From Bog-564 sp035509915 (lineage in GTDB: Bacteria; Actinomycetota; Acidimicrobiia; Acidimicrobiales; UBA8190): 24,452 nt of DNA. Numbering within the stretch: position 1 is the first letter of the stretch; each line of letters begins with the position of its first letter. The notes beneath the pieces are model-generated. The model saw nothing but the letters and a program-made list of their open reading frames with translations, ran no database searches and was not told the origin of the DNA. The stretch lies in NCBI GenBank assembly GCA_035509915.1, contig DATKIB010000171.1:1-24452 (forward strand). The letters run 5' to 3'. The position numbers and the translations under genes are program-made. Shown one piece after another: positions 8,681 to 15,660 of this stretch.

Positions 8681-8727
8681 TTCAGGAATTATTCAGTGGA
8701 TCGGGGGGCTGTTCAGATCCTGTTCAG
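8681..8727 (+). promoter_or_regulatory. Candidate KdpE operator: two pairs of TTCAG direct repeats
   Basis: TTCAG occurs at 8681, 8692, 8712 and 8723. Each pair has an 11-bp period and the pairs are 31 bp apart (three helical turns). An 11-bp direct repeat is the usual geometry for tandem OmpR/PhoB-family dimers. The array lies in the 120-bp region between divergent kdpD/kdpE and the kdpF operon, so KdpE is the obvious candidate. On the minus strand an AATAAT at 8689-8694 lies 17 bp from the 8712 box, so one pair may sit at the -35 of the kdpDE promoter. Binding is inferred. Confidence 0.6.
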
Positions 8728-8731
8728 GAGG
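8726..8731 (+). promoter_or_regulatory. Shine-Dalgarno-like AGGAGG upstream of the kdp operon
   Basis: A perfect AGGAGG lies nine bases before the ATG pair at 8741/8744, but those ATGs are out of frame with the small ORF at 8752. It is 20 bases from the 8752 start. It partly overlaps the last TTCAG box, so KdpE or the ribosome could compete for this segment only at different nucleic-acid levels. Confidence 0.5.
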
Positions 8732-8751
8732 TCCGGCCTCATGATGCGTAC

Positions 8752-8835
8752 ATGGCCGATTTCCTCGCAATCGTGGGTCTCGTCGCCTTCGTGGTGGCGA
8801 TGCTCGGCTTGGTCTGGGCGCTCGACCGAGTATGA
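8752..8835 (+). CDS. Small single-pass membrane protein upstream of kdpF
   Basis: 27-codon ORF beginning MADFLAIVGLVAFVV and ending LVWALDRV. It is almost entirely one hydrophobic helix with acidic Asp3 at the N-terminus and Asp-Arg at the C-terminus, like a small subunit or regulatory peptide. Its TGA overlaps the kdpF ATG (ATGA), so kdpF translation is probably coupled to it. There is no in-frame start upstream of 8752. It is not KdpF, which follows immediately and has the family ending. I recall similar short hydrophobic ORFs before kdpF in other actinobacteria, but cannot name a family. A role in Kdp assembly is inference. Confidence 0.6.
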   Translation: MADFLAIVGLVAFVVAMLGLVWALDRV

Positions 8836-8921
8836 CCGACGTCCAGGGCATCCTGCTTGCGCTGTCCATCATCGTGTTCGTCTACCTGGGCGTGGCAATG
8901 TTCAAGCCCGAGTGGTTCTAG
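8832..8921 (+). CDS. kdpF: KdpF, small subunit of the potassium-transporting ATPase
   Basis: 29-aa single-helix protein: MTDVQGILLALSIIVFVYLG, then a short tail ending FKPEWF. The Y-L-x-x-A pattern in the helix and the terminal P-E-x-F match the KdpF family, which stabilises the KdpFABC complex in the inner membrane. The start overlaps the upstream small ORF by four bases and the stop is directly followed by the kdpA ATG at 8922, giving tight coupling. Confidence 0.9.
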   Translation: MTDVQGILLALSIIVFVYLGVAMFKPEWF

Positions 8922-10613
8922 ATGGGTTTTGCCTGGACGATCGTCACGCTCGTCGTCGCCCTCGGACTGACGTGGCGATACCTGGGTTCTTACATGGCGG
9001 CCGTCTTCGAAGGCCGCGTGCACTTCCTGGCCTGGGCCGAGCGGCCGGTCTATCGGGCCCTCGGGACCGGTCCGGACCACGAGCAGTCCTGGAAACGCTA
9101 CGCGGGCTCGATGGTGATCTTCTCCGCCATCGTGATGGGGGTCACGTACCTGCTCCTGCGAATCCAGGGTTCCCTGCCGCTCAACCCTCAGCACGCCGGG
9201 GCTGTGGCGCCGGCGCTCAGCTGGAACACCGCCGCCTCGTTCATGACCAACACCAACTGGCAGAACTACGGCGGCGAGACGACCATGTCGTACTTCTCCC
9301 AGATCGGCGCGCTCACGCTCGAACAATTCATCAGCCCGATCATCGGCATCGCCGTGGCCATCGCCATGGTGCGGGGATTCTCACGGCGTAACTCGCCGAC
9401 CATCGGCAACTTCTGGGTCGACATGACGCGGGGTCTGCTCTACATCGTGTTCCCCGTCGCCTTCGTGGCGGGGATCATCTTCGTGGGCCAGGGAGCGGTG
9501 CAGACGCTCGCGGGGACCACCAGCTTCCACAATTCTCTCAACGGGGTCAGCCAGACGATCGCCCGAGGGCCGATCGGCTTCATGGAGTCCATCAAGCAGC
9601 TAGGCAACAACGGCGGCGGATTCCTGGACCAGAATTCGTCGACCACCTTCGAGAACCCGACGGCCCTGACCAATTGGCTCTCGATCTATCTCCTGCTCGC
9701 CATCCCGTTCGCCCTCACTTACACCTTCGGCAAAATGGTCGGGAGCGTCCGCCACGGCGCCGCGCTGCTCGGGGCCATGGTGATCATCTTCGGGTCCTGG
9801 GTGACGTTCACGAGCTACGCCGAGCACCAGGGCAACCCAGCTGTGGTAGCCGCGGGCGTCACGCAGACGAACACAGGTAACACAGAGGGCAAGGAGGTCC
9901 GATTCGGCGACACGACGACCGCTCTGTTCGGAGTGGCATCCACGAATACCTCGACAGGGTCGGCTGACGCCTCCTACGACTCGTTCACGCCCATAGGCGG
10001 CTTCGGACTGCTTAGCGGGATGATGCTGGGGGAGGTGACCCCGGGTGGCGCCGGGAGCGGGCTCTACACGATCCTCATATACGCCATCATCGCCGTCTTC
10101 ATAGGCGGCTTGATGATCGGGCGGACGCCTGAGTACCTCGGCAAGAAGATACAGGCGAAGGAGGTGAAGCTAGCGGGCCTCGGCGCGCTGGTCATGCCGA
10201 TCATCGTGCTCATCTTCACCGCCATCGCCGTCTCGATCCACGCAGGGCGAGTCGGCCCGCTCAACTCCGGGCCGCACGGGTTCACCGAGATCCTCTATGC
10301 GTACACCTCGCAGGGCAACAACAACGGCTCCGCCTTCGCCGGCCTCACGGGCAACACCACCTTCTACAACGTCACCGGTGCGGTCGACATGTTGCTCGGC
10401 AGGGTCGCCATCATGATCCCGGCACTGGCCCTCGGCGGGTCGCTCGCGGCCAAGAACGTGGTCCCGGCGTCCCTCGGGACGTTCCGCACCGACAACACCA
10501 TGTTCATCGGCCTCGTCATCGGCGTGATCCTGATCATCGGCGGCCTGACCTTCTTCCCGGCAGTGTCGCTCGGGCCGATCGTCGAGCAGCTGAGCCACGG
10601 AAAGTTCTTCTGA
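8922..10613 (+). CDS. kdpA: KdpA, potassium-binding channel subunit
   Basis: 563-aa polytopic membrane protein that selects and translocates K+ in KdpFABC, with about ten transmembrane helices. Family signatures include NTNWQNYGGETTMSYFSQ, the selectivity-filter-type segment NNGGGF (GGGF at 231-234) followed by DQNSSTTFENPTALTNW, GDTTTALFGVASTNTSTGS, and SQGNNNGSAFAGLTGNT. Length is normal (E. coli about 557). The start abuts the kdpF stop; the end overlaps the kdpB ATG by one base (TGATG). Confidence 0.97.
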   Translation: MGFAWTIVTLVVALGLTWRYLGSYMAAVFEGRVHFLAWAERPVYRALGTGPDHEQSWKRYAGSMVIFSAIVMGVTYLLLRIQGSLPLNPQHAGAVAPALSWNTAASFMTNTNWQNYGGETTMSYFSQIGALTLEQFISPIIGIAVAIAMVRGFSRRNSPTIGNFWVDMTRGLLYIVFPVAFVAGIIFVGQGAVQTLAGTTSFHNSLNGVSQTIARGPIGFMESIKQLGNNGGGFLDQNSSTTFENPTALTNWLSIYLLLAIPFALTYTFGKMVGSVRHGAALLGAMVIIFGSWVTFTSYAEHQGNPAVVAAGVTQTNTGNTEGKEVRFGDTTTALFGVASTNTSTGSADASYDSFTPIGGFGLLSGMMLGEVTPGGAGSGLYTILIYAIIAVFIGGLMIGRTPEYLGKKIQAKEVKLAGLGALVMPIIVLIFTAIAVSIHAGRVGPLNSGPHGFTEILYAYTSQGNNNGSAFAGLTGNTTFYNVTGAVDMLLGRVAIMIPALALGGSLAAKNVVPASLGTFRTDNTMFIGLVIGVILIIGGLTFFPAVSLGPIVEQLSHGKFF

Positions 10614-12733
10614 TGACCTCGCTCGGGAACGGACCTACGCAAACGGGGGCCACGATGACCGCTCCGTCCGCGGGGGCGGGGCCGACGATGGCGCACGGCG
10701 TCGCTCAAGCGCGAAGCCTCTTCGACCGTCAGATCCTCGGCCAGGCGTTCGTCGACTCGCTCAAGAAGTTCAATCCCGCTGTCCAGGTGAAGAACCCTGT
10801 CATGTTCGTGGTGCTCATCGGGTCGTTCGTCACCCTCGTCGAGGCGATCGCTCACCCGGGCATCTTCACTTGGAGCATCACGATCTGGCTATTCCTCACG
10901 GTGATGTTCGCCAACTTCGCAGAAGCGATGGCCGAGGGCCGCGGCAAGGCTCAGGCCGACACGCTCAGGCGGATGCGAGCCGAGACCGAGGCGCGTCGGC
11001 TCCTTCCCGACGGGACCGAGGAGCGCGTGGCAGCCTCGGCCCTCGCGAAGGGGGACCTCGTGGTGTGCGAGGCCAACGACCTGATCCCTTCGGACGGCGA
11101 GATAACCGAAGGGATCGCCTCGGTCGACGAGTCCGCCATCACGGGAGAGTCCGCCCCGGTGATCCGCGAGTCCGGAGGCGACCGCTCCGCCGTCACCGGT
11201 GGGACAAGAGTGTTGTCGGACCGCATCGTCGTACGAATAACGGCGGAGCGTGGTCACACGTTCCTCGACCGAATGATCAATCTCGTCGAGGGAGCGAGCC
11301 GTCAGAAGACACCCAACGAGATCGCCCTCACGATCCTGCTTGCCGTTCTCACGATCGTGTTCCTGCCCGTGGTCGTAACCCTCCAGGCGTTCGGCCACTA
11401 TGCGGGGGCCTCGGTGTCGGTGGTGATCCTGGTATCGCTCCTCGTATGCCTGATCCCGACGACCATCGGCGCCCTGCTCTCGGCGATCGGCATCGCGGGA
11501 ATGGACCGTCTCGTCCAGCGAAACGTGCTCGCGATGAGCGGCCGTGCGGTGGAGGCGGCAGGTGACGTGCAGACCCTGCTTCTCGACAAGACCGGGACCA
11601 TCACCCTGGGAAACCGCATGGCGTCGGAGTTCTTCCCCGTCGGCGGGCACAGCGAGGAGGAGGTGGCAGAAGCTGCACAGCTCGCCTCGCTGGCCGACGA
11701 GACTCCCGAGGGACGATCCATAGTGATCCTCGCCAAGGAGCGCTTCTCGATACGGGAGCGCGACATGGGTGAGAGCCCCACGTTCGTGCCGTTCTCCGCC
11801 ACCACGCGCATGTCGGGCATCGACGTCGGTGCCCGCCGGGTCCGTAAGGGCGCCGCCGAGTCGGTCAAACGATGGGCCACTGACCAGGGAGGGACGATCC
11901 CGACCGATCTCGATCCAATGGTCGAACGCATCTCGCGTGCCGGGTCGACACCGCTGGTCGTCGCCGACGGGCAGCAGGTACTCGGGGTGATCGAGCTGAA
12001 GGACGTGGTGAAGCAGGGCATCCGCGAGAAGTTCGACGAGATGAGGCGGATGGGGATCCGCACCGTGATGATCACGGGCGACAACCCGCTGACGGCTGCC
12101 GCCATCGCCCAGGAGGCGGGCGTGGACGACTTCCTGGCCGAGGCGACGCCGGAGGCCAAGATGGACCTCATACGGGCAGAGCAGGAGGGAGGGAAGCTCG
12201 TCGCCATGACCGGTGACGGGACCAACGACGCCCCCGCCCTCGCTCAGGCCGACGTGGGCGTGGCCATGAACACCGGCACCACCGCGGCCAAGGAAGCCGG
12301 CAACATGGTCGACCTCGATTCCAACCCGACCAAGCTCATCGACGTCGTCGAGATCGGGAAGCAGTTGCTCATCACCCGAGGCTCGCTCACCACGTTCTCC
12401 ATCGCGAACGACGTGGCCAAGTACTTCGCGATCATCCCGGCGCTGTTCGCCACCCTCTACGAACCGCGGCCAGGGGTTCCCGGGCCTCTGAACGCGCTCA
12501 ACGTCATGAAGCTGCACAGCCCCCAGAGCGCGGTGCTCTCGGCTGTGATCTTCAACGCCCTGGTGATCGTGGCGCTCATACCGCTCGCACTCCGAGGCGT
12601 GAAGTTCCGCCCTGCCACCTCTGCGGCCATCCTGCGCCGCAACGTCTGGATCTACGGGATAGGTGGGGTAATCGTGCCCTTCATCTTCATCAAGCTCATA
12701 GACCTCATCCTGGTCGCTCTCCATGCCTACTGA
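10613..12733 (+). CDS. kdpB: KdpB, catalytic P-type ATPase subunit
   Basis: 706-aa P-type ATPase that hydrolyses ATP to drive K+ uptake. Actuator motif TGES is at 177-180, the phosphorylation site DKTGT has Asp325, the nucleotide/P-domain shows TGDN near 488 and GDGTNDAP near 534-541. The N-terminal LFDRQILGQAFVDSLKKFNPAVQVKNPVMF segment is KdpB-typical. Hydrophobic segments flank the cytoplasmic domains as expected. Start ATG at 10613 overlaps the kdpA stop; other in-frame ATGs at 10655 and 10688 would shorten a low-complexity N-terminus. KdpC follows after 27 bp. Confidence 0.97.
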   Translation: MTSLGNGPTQTGATMTAPSAGAGPTMAHGVAQARSLFDRQILGQAFVDSLKKFNPAVQVKNPVMFVVLIGSFVTLVEAIAHPGIFTWSITIWLFLTVMFANFAEAMAEGRGKAQADTLRRMRAETEARRLLPDGTEERVAASALAKGDLVVCEANDLIPSDGEITEGIASVDESAITGESAPVIRESGGDRSAVTGGTRVLSDRIVVRITAERGHTFLDRMINLVEGASRQKTPNEIALTILLAVLTIVFLPVVVTLQAFGHYAGASVSVVILVSLLVCLIPTTIGALLSAIGIAGMDRLVQRNVLAMSGRAVEAAGDVQTLLLDKTGTITLGNRMASEFFPVGGHSEEEVAEAAQLASLADETPEGRSIVILAKERFSIRERDMGESPTFVPFSATTRMSGIDVGARRVRKGAAESVKRWATDQGGTIPTDLDPMVERISRAGSTPLVVADGQQVLGVIELKDVVKQGIREKFDEMRRMGIRTVMITGDNPLTAAAIAQEAGVDDFLAEATPEAKMDLIRAEQEGGKLVAMTGDGTNDAPALAQADVGVAMNTGTTAAKEAGNMVDLDSNPTKLIDVVEIGKQLLITRGSLTTFSIANDVAKYFAIIPALFATLYEPRPGVPGPLNALNVMKLHSPQSAVLSAVIFNALVIVALIPLALRGVKFRPATSAAILRRNVWIYGIGGVIVPFIFIKLIDLILVALHAY

Positions 12734-12760
12734 TCGGGGCCTAGCGATGGAGACCCGCTG

Positions 12761-13408
12761 ATGCTCGCTCACCTCCGCCGTGGCGTGATCCTCGTCGTCA
12801 TCGCCCTCGTGCTGACGTTCGCTTACGCCTTCCTCGGCACAGGCGTCTCCCAGCTCTTCTTCAGACACCAGGCCGACGGGTCGTTGACGGCCAACGGTTC
12901 GACGCTGATCGGGCAGAACTGGTCGCTCACCAAATGCCCGGGCCATCCGCTGGGTAGCTGCGTGTTCCAGGGCCGTCCCGACGACCTCGGCCCGTACGCC
13001 GGTAAGCCCACGTCAAAGCCGCCGGTGGCCGGGGGCGACAACCCCCTCGAGGCCTGCAGCTCTCCGAGCCCCAGCTCCTGCGTCTCCGGCGAGTCGGCGG
13101 CGACCAACCTCGGTCCCCGCTCCAAGGTCCTCCTCGCGAACACCAAGGCCCTCGTGGCGTACTGGAGGGCGCGTGGGGTGGACCCCACGCCGGACCTCGT
13201 CACTACCTCGGGCAGCAGCTACGACCCCGACATCACACCGCAGGACGCGCTCGTCCAGATCCCGATGGTCTCCGACGCCACCGGCATCTCCCCTTCGGCC
13301 TTGCGCGCGCTCATCTCGCGGGAGACCAACGGCGAGGAGCTGGGCTTCCTCGGAAGCAGGTACATCGACGTGCTCCAGCTGAACGAGGCACTGGCCAAGC
13401 TCAGATGA
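12761..13408 (+). CDS. kdpC: KdpC, accessory subunit of the potassium ATPase
   Basis: 215-aa protein with one N-terminal transmembrane helix (about residues 9-27) and a soluble domain. Family motifs: GSTLIGQNW, FQGRPDD, NLGPRSKVL, DLVTTSGSSYDPDITPQDA and, at the end, LGSRYIDVLQLNEAL. Slightly longer than usual because of inserted segments containing Cys59/Cys67 and Cys99/Cys107, both spaced C-x7-C, which could be disulfides outside the membrane. GGAGA seven bases before the ATG at 12761 supports the start. KdpC is thought to assist nucleotide binding by KdpB. Confidence 0.95.
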   Translation: MLAHLRRGVILVVIALVLTFAYAFLGTGVSQLFFRHQADGSLTANGSTLIGQNWSLTKCPGHPLGSCVFQGRPDDLGPYAGKPTSKPPVAGGDNPLEACSSPSPSSCVSGESAATNLGPRSKVLLANTKALVAYWRARGVDPTPDLVTTSGSSYDPDITPQDALVQIPMVSDATGISPSALRALISRETNGEELGFLGSRYIDVLQLNEALAKLR

Positions 13409-13434
13409 GCGGGTCGGCGCACGATGCCGCCTCG

Positions 13435-13440
13435 TAGAGT
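13435..13440 (+). promoter_or_regulatory. Possible -10 element for a leaderless kdpD-N transcript
   Basis: TAGAGT fits the actinobacterial TANNNT pattern and ends six bases before the GTG at 13447, which has no good Shine-Dalgarno. This spacing is what a leaderless mRNA would show. No convincing -35 was found. Confidence 0.35.
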
Positions 13441-13446
13441 GGACGT

Positions 13447-14700
13447 GTGAGCAGCATCGAAGCGCCGGAGCATTCGGACGCGGTGCGGCAGGTGAGGTCT
13501 CCGATCGCCTCCTTGGGGATCGACGAGGGTGTGAGCATCGCGGTCGGGTCCGAGTCGGATGCCACCGATGTCGTAGAGGCCGCCGGACACTTCCGCATCT
13601 ACCTGGGCGCGGCCGCCGGGGTGGGCAAGACCTACGCAATGTTGAACGAGGGCCATCGCCGCCACGCCAGGGGTACCGACATCGTGATCGGCTTCTGCGA
13701 GTGCCACGGCCGGAAGGTGACCCAGGAGCGGATGGACGGGCTCGAGGTGGTGCCGCGAAAGGTCGTGGAATACCGCGGTACTCGTTTCGAGGAGATGGAC
13801 CTGGACGCGGTTCTGAGGCGCCACCCCAAGGTCGCGCTCGTGGACGAGCTGGCGCACACCAACGTGCCCGGCTCCGGTCGGCACGAGAAGCGATGGGAAG
13901 ACGTGCTGGAGCTGCTCGAGTCCCACATCGATGTGATCACGACGGTCAATATCCAGCATCTCGAGAGCATCGCCGATGCCGTCGAGCGAATGTCGGGGGT
14001 ACAGGTCCGCGAGAGGGTCCCGGACTGGGTCGTGCGCAAGGCCGATCAGATCGAGCTCGTCGACTCGTCCCCCGAGCAGCTGCGCCGCCGGATGCTTCAC
14101 GGCAACATCTACCCGAAGGAGAAGGTCCCTCAGGCGCTGACTCATTTCTTCCGCACCGACAATCTGATAGCGCTGCGCGAGCTCGCGCTGCGGTTCCTCG
14201 CCGACGAGACCGAGGAGGAGCTCCTCGAGCATCTGAGTCGCCACAACGCCAGCGTCCTTTGGGAGACGACCGAGCGCATCCTCGTGGGAGTGACCGGTGC
14301 ACCGGGCGTGGACGCGATCGTGAGGCGTGCGGCTCGCATGGCGGCGAGGCTCAAGGCGGAGCTCCACGTCATCCACGTGAGCGGTGGCGAGACCGGACAC
14401 TCGGCGGCAGCACGAATCGACGCCTTGCGCCGCCTGGCCACCGATGTCGGTGCGCATTGGCACGAGGTGCAGGGGGACGACCCCGGCAAGCAGATGATCG
14501 AGTTCGCCCGCAAGAACCAGATCACCCAGATCGTGATGGGTTCGAGCCAGCGCAGCCGCTGGCAGGAGCTCACGGGCGGTGGTTCCATCGTCCGCAGGGT
14601 CCAGAGGCTGGCGGGGCCCGCGGGTATCGACGTCCACATCATCGCCAGACGAGACGAATCCGCAGAGCCGGAGCGAGCCGCCTCGGAGGACGAGACTTAG
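13447..14700 (+). CDS. kdpD: KdpD N-terminal half: KdpD sensor plus Usp domain, no kinase
   Basis: 417-aa soluble protein equal to the cytosolic N-terminus of KdpD. An extra 47-residue head precedes the sensor domain. Walker A is GAAAGVGKT (54-62) and Walker B is KVALVDELAHTN (128-139); GFCECHGRKVT and NIQHLESI are also family signatures. A universal-stress-protein domain follows (about 268-400) with ILVGVTG at its start and VMGSSQRSRW in the nucleotide-binding loop. No transmembrane helix or kinase domain is present; these are encoded at 7138-8631. The two proteins together have 914 residues, about the length of one E. coli KdpD. In other bacteria the Usp domain of KdpD binds c-di-AMP; whether this one does is unknown. 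It starts with GTG 38 bp after kdpC. Confidence 0.9.
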   Translation: MSSIEAPEHSDAVRQVRSPIASLGIDEGVSIAVGSESDATDVVEAAGHFRIYLGAAAGVGKTYAMLNEGHRRHARGTDIVIGFCECHGRKVTQERMDGLEVVPRKVVEYRGTRFEEMDLDAVLRRHPKVALVDELAHTNVPGSGRHEKRWEDVLELLESHIDVITTVNIQHLESIADAVERMSGVQVRERVPDWVVRKADQIELVDSSPEQLRRRMLHGNIYPKEKVPQALTHFFRTDNLIALRELALRFLADETEEELLEHLSRHNASVLWETTERILVGVTGAPGVDAIVRRAARMAARLKAELHVIHVSGGETGHSAAARIDALRRLATDVGAHWHEVQGDDPGKQMIEFARKNQITQIVMGSSQRSRWQELTGGGSIVRRVQRLAGPAGIDVHIIARRDESAEPERAASEDET

Positions 14701-14775
14701 AGGGCCTCTCGAGATCGCCAACGATCCTCGGAGCTCGAGCGGCGGTAGCGTGCTGAGCGTGGCTCGAACGGCTCG

Positions 14776-15660
14776 ATGAAGGTCCGCTTCGCGATAGCGC
14801 CGGGCATCGCCCCTGGCATGGCCGATCTCGAACCGATGGTGAGAGCCCTCGAGGCGAGTGGCTTCGACGGGATCTGGCTTTCGGACGTGCCTCTCGCCCC
14901 TGTCGCCGACCCGCTGCTGGGCCTGGCGTTCGCGGCTGGGCTGACCAGCCGTCTCAAGCTCGGCGCCAACGTTGTCCCGCTCGGGCGCAATCCTTTCGCC
15001 CTCGCCAAGCAGCTCGCGCAGCTCGACCAGGTCTCCGGTGGCCGAGTGCTCCTCGCGTTCGTCCCGGGCCTCGACCATCGAGGAGAGCGCGAGGCCCTAG
15101 GGGTGGCGGGGGCCGATCGCGGCGCCATCCTCGAGGAGGTCCTCGCGATGTCACGCCACTGGTGGGCGGGGGAGGAGGTGTCGGCGTCGACGAACGGCTG
15201 GTCGCTCCACGAGCTCACCCTGCCCACTCGGCCTCTCCAGGAGCCGCTCGAGGTGTGGCTGGGTGGTCATGGTCCGAGGGCGCTCGAACGAGCAGGACGG
15301 ATCGCCGACGGATGGCTGGGCGCGGCCCTCACACCTCCGGAGGCCGACACGGCTCGCCGGGCCATCCAACGGTCGGCGAAATCCGCAGGACGCGCGATCG
15401 ATCCCGAGCACTTCGGCATGAGCATCGGCTATGCACGAGCCTCACCCGATCCGGCGGTGCTCGAGGCTCTGCGGGCGCGCAGGAAGGACGTGGACCCCCT
15501 CGATGTGGTCCCCGTCGGAGCCGACTCGCTCAGGTCGATGGTCCTCGACTACCTGTCCGCCGGTGTGTCGAAGTTCGTGCTGCGTCCGTTGCGGGTCACC
15601 TCTTCGTGGGACGAGGAGCTCGACTGGCTGGGTGACGCGGTGCTCGACTTGCAGAGCTAA
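14776..15660 (+). CDS. Luciferase-like, probably F420-dependent oxidoreductase
   Basis: 294-aa TIM-barrel flavin/F420 oxidoreductase of the luciferase-like (LLM) superfamily. Seen: GFDGIWLSDVPLAP near the N-terminus, SRLKLGANVVPLGRNPFALAKQLAQLDQVSGGRVLLAF (in parts), and the late WLGGHGPRALERAGRIADGWLG. It resembles the MSMEG_3544-type F420 family, but I am unsure of the subfamily. Substrate unknown. The ATG at 14776 starts MKVRFAIAPG; no Shine-Dalgarno is visible. It converges on the dehalogenase-like gene and the stop codons share three bases (15657-15660). Confidence 0.85.
   Translation: MKVRFAIAPGIAPGMADLEPMVRALEASGFDGIWLSDVPLAPVADPLLGLAFAAGLTSRLKLGANVVPLGRNPFALAKQLAQLDQVSGGRVLLAFVPGLDHRGEREALGVAGADRGAILEEVLAMSRHWWAGEEVSASTNGWSLHELTLPTRPLQEPLEVWLGGHGPRALERAGRIADGWLGAALTPPEADTARRAIQRSAKSAGRAIDPEHFGMSIGYARASPDPAVLEALRARRKDVDPLDVVPVGADSLRSMVLDYLSAGVSKFVLRPLRVTSSWDEELDWLGDAVLDLQS

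Noticed and set aside
8489..9391. 300-codon plus-strand frame over the kdp control region, including the ATGs at 8741/8744
   Set aside because: It overlaps kdpF and kdpA in another frame, and its product is Arg-rich without any domain.
12747..12761. Four-codon mini-ORF (METR, stop overlapping the kdpC ATG)
   Set aside because: No ribosome-binding site of its own; the same bases serve as the kdpC Shine-Dalgarno. Likely chance.
10889..12946. 685-codon open frame antisense to kdpB
   Set aside because: The plus strand encodes KdpB with all P-type ATPase motifs. The antisense product is rich in His, Arg, Asp and Gly with no recognisable domain, as expected for a shadow frame at high GC.
13219..15078. 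619-codon minus-strand frame opposite kdpC end, kdpD-N and the LLM gene
   Set aside because: The opposite strand has clear domain motifs; the minus product has none.
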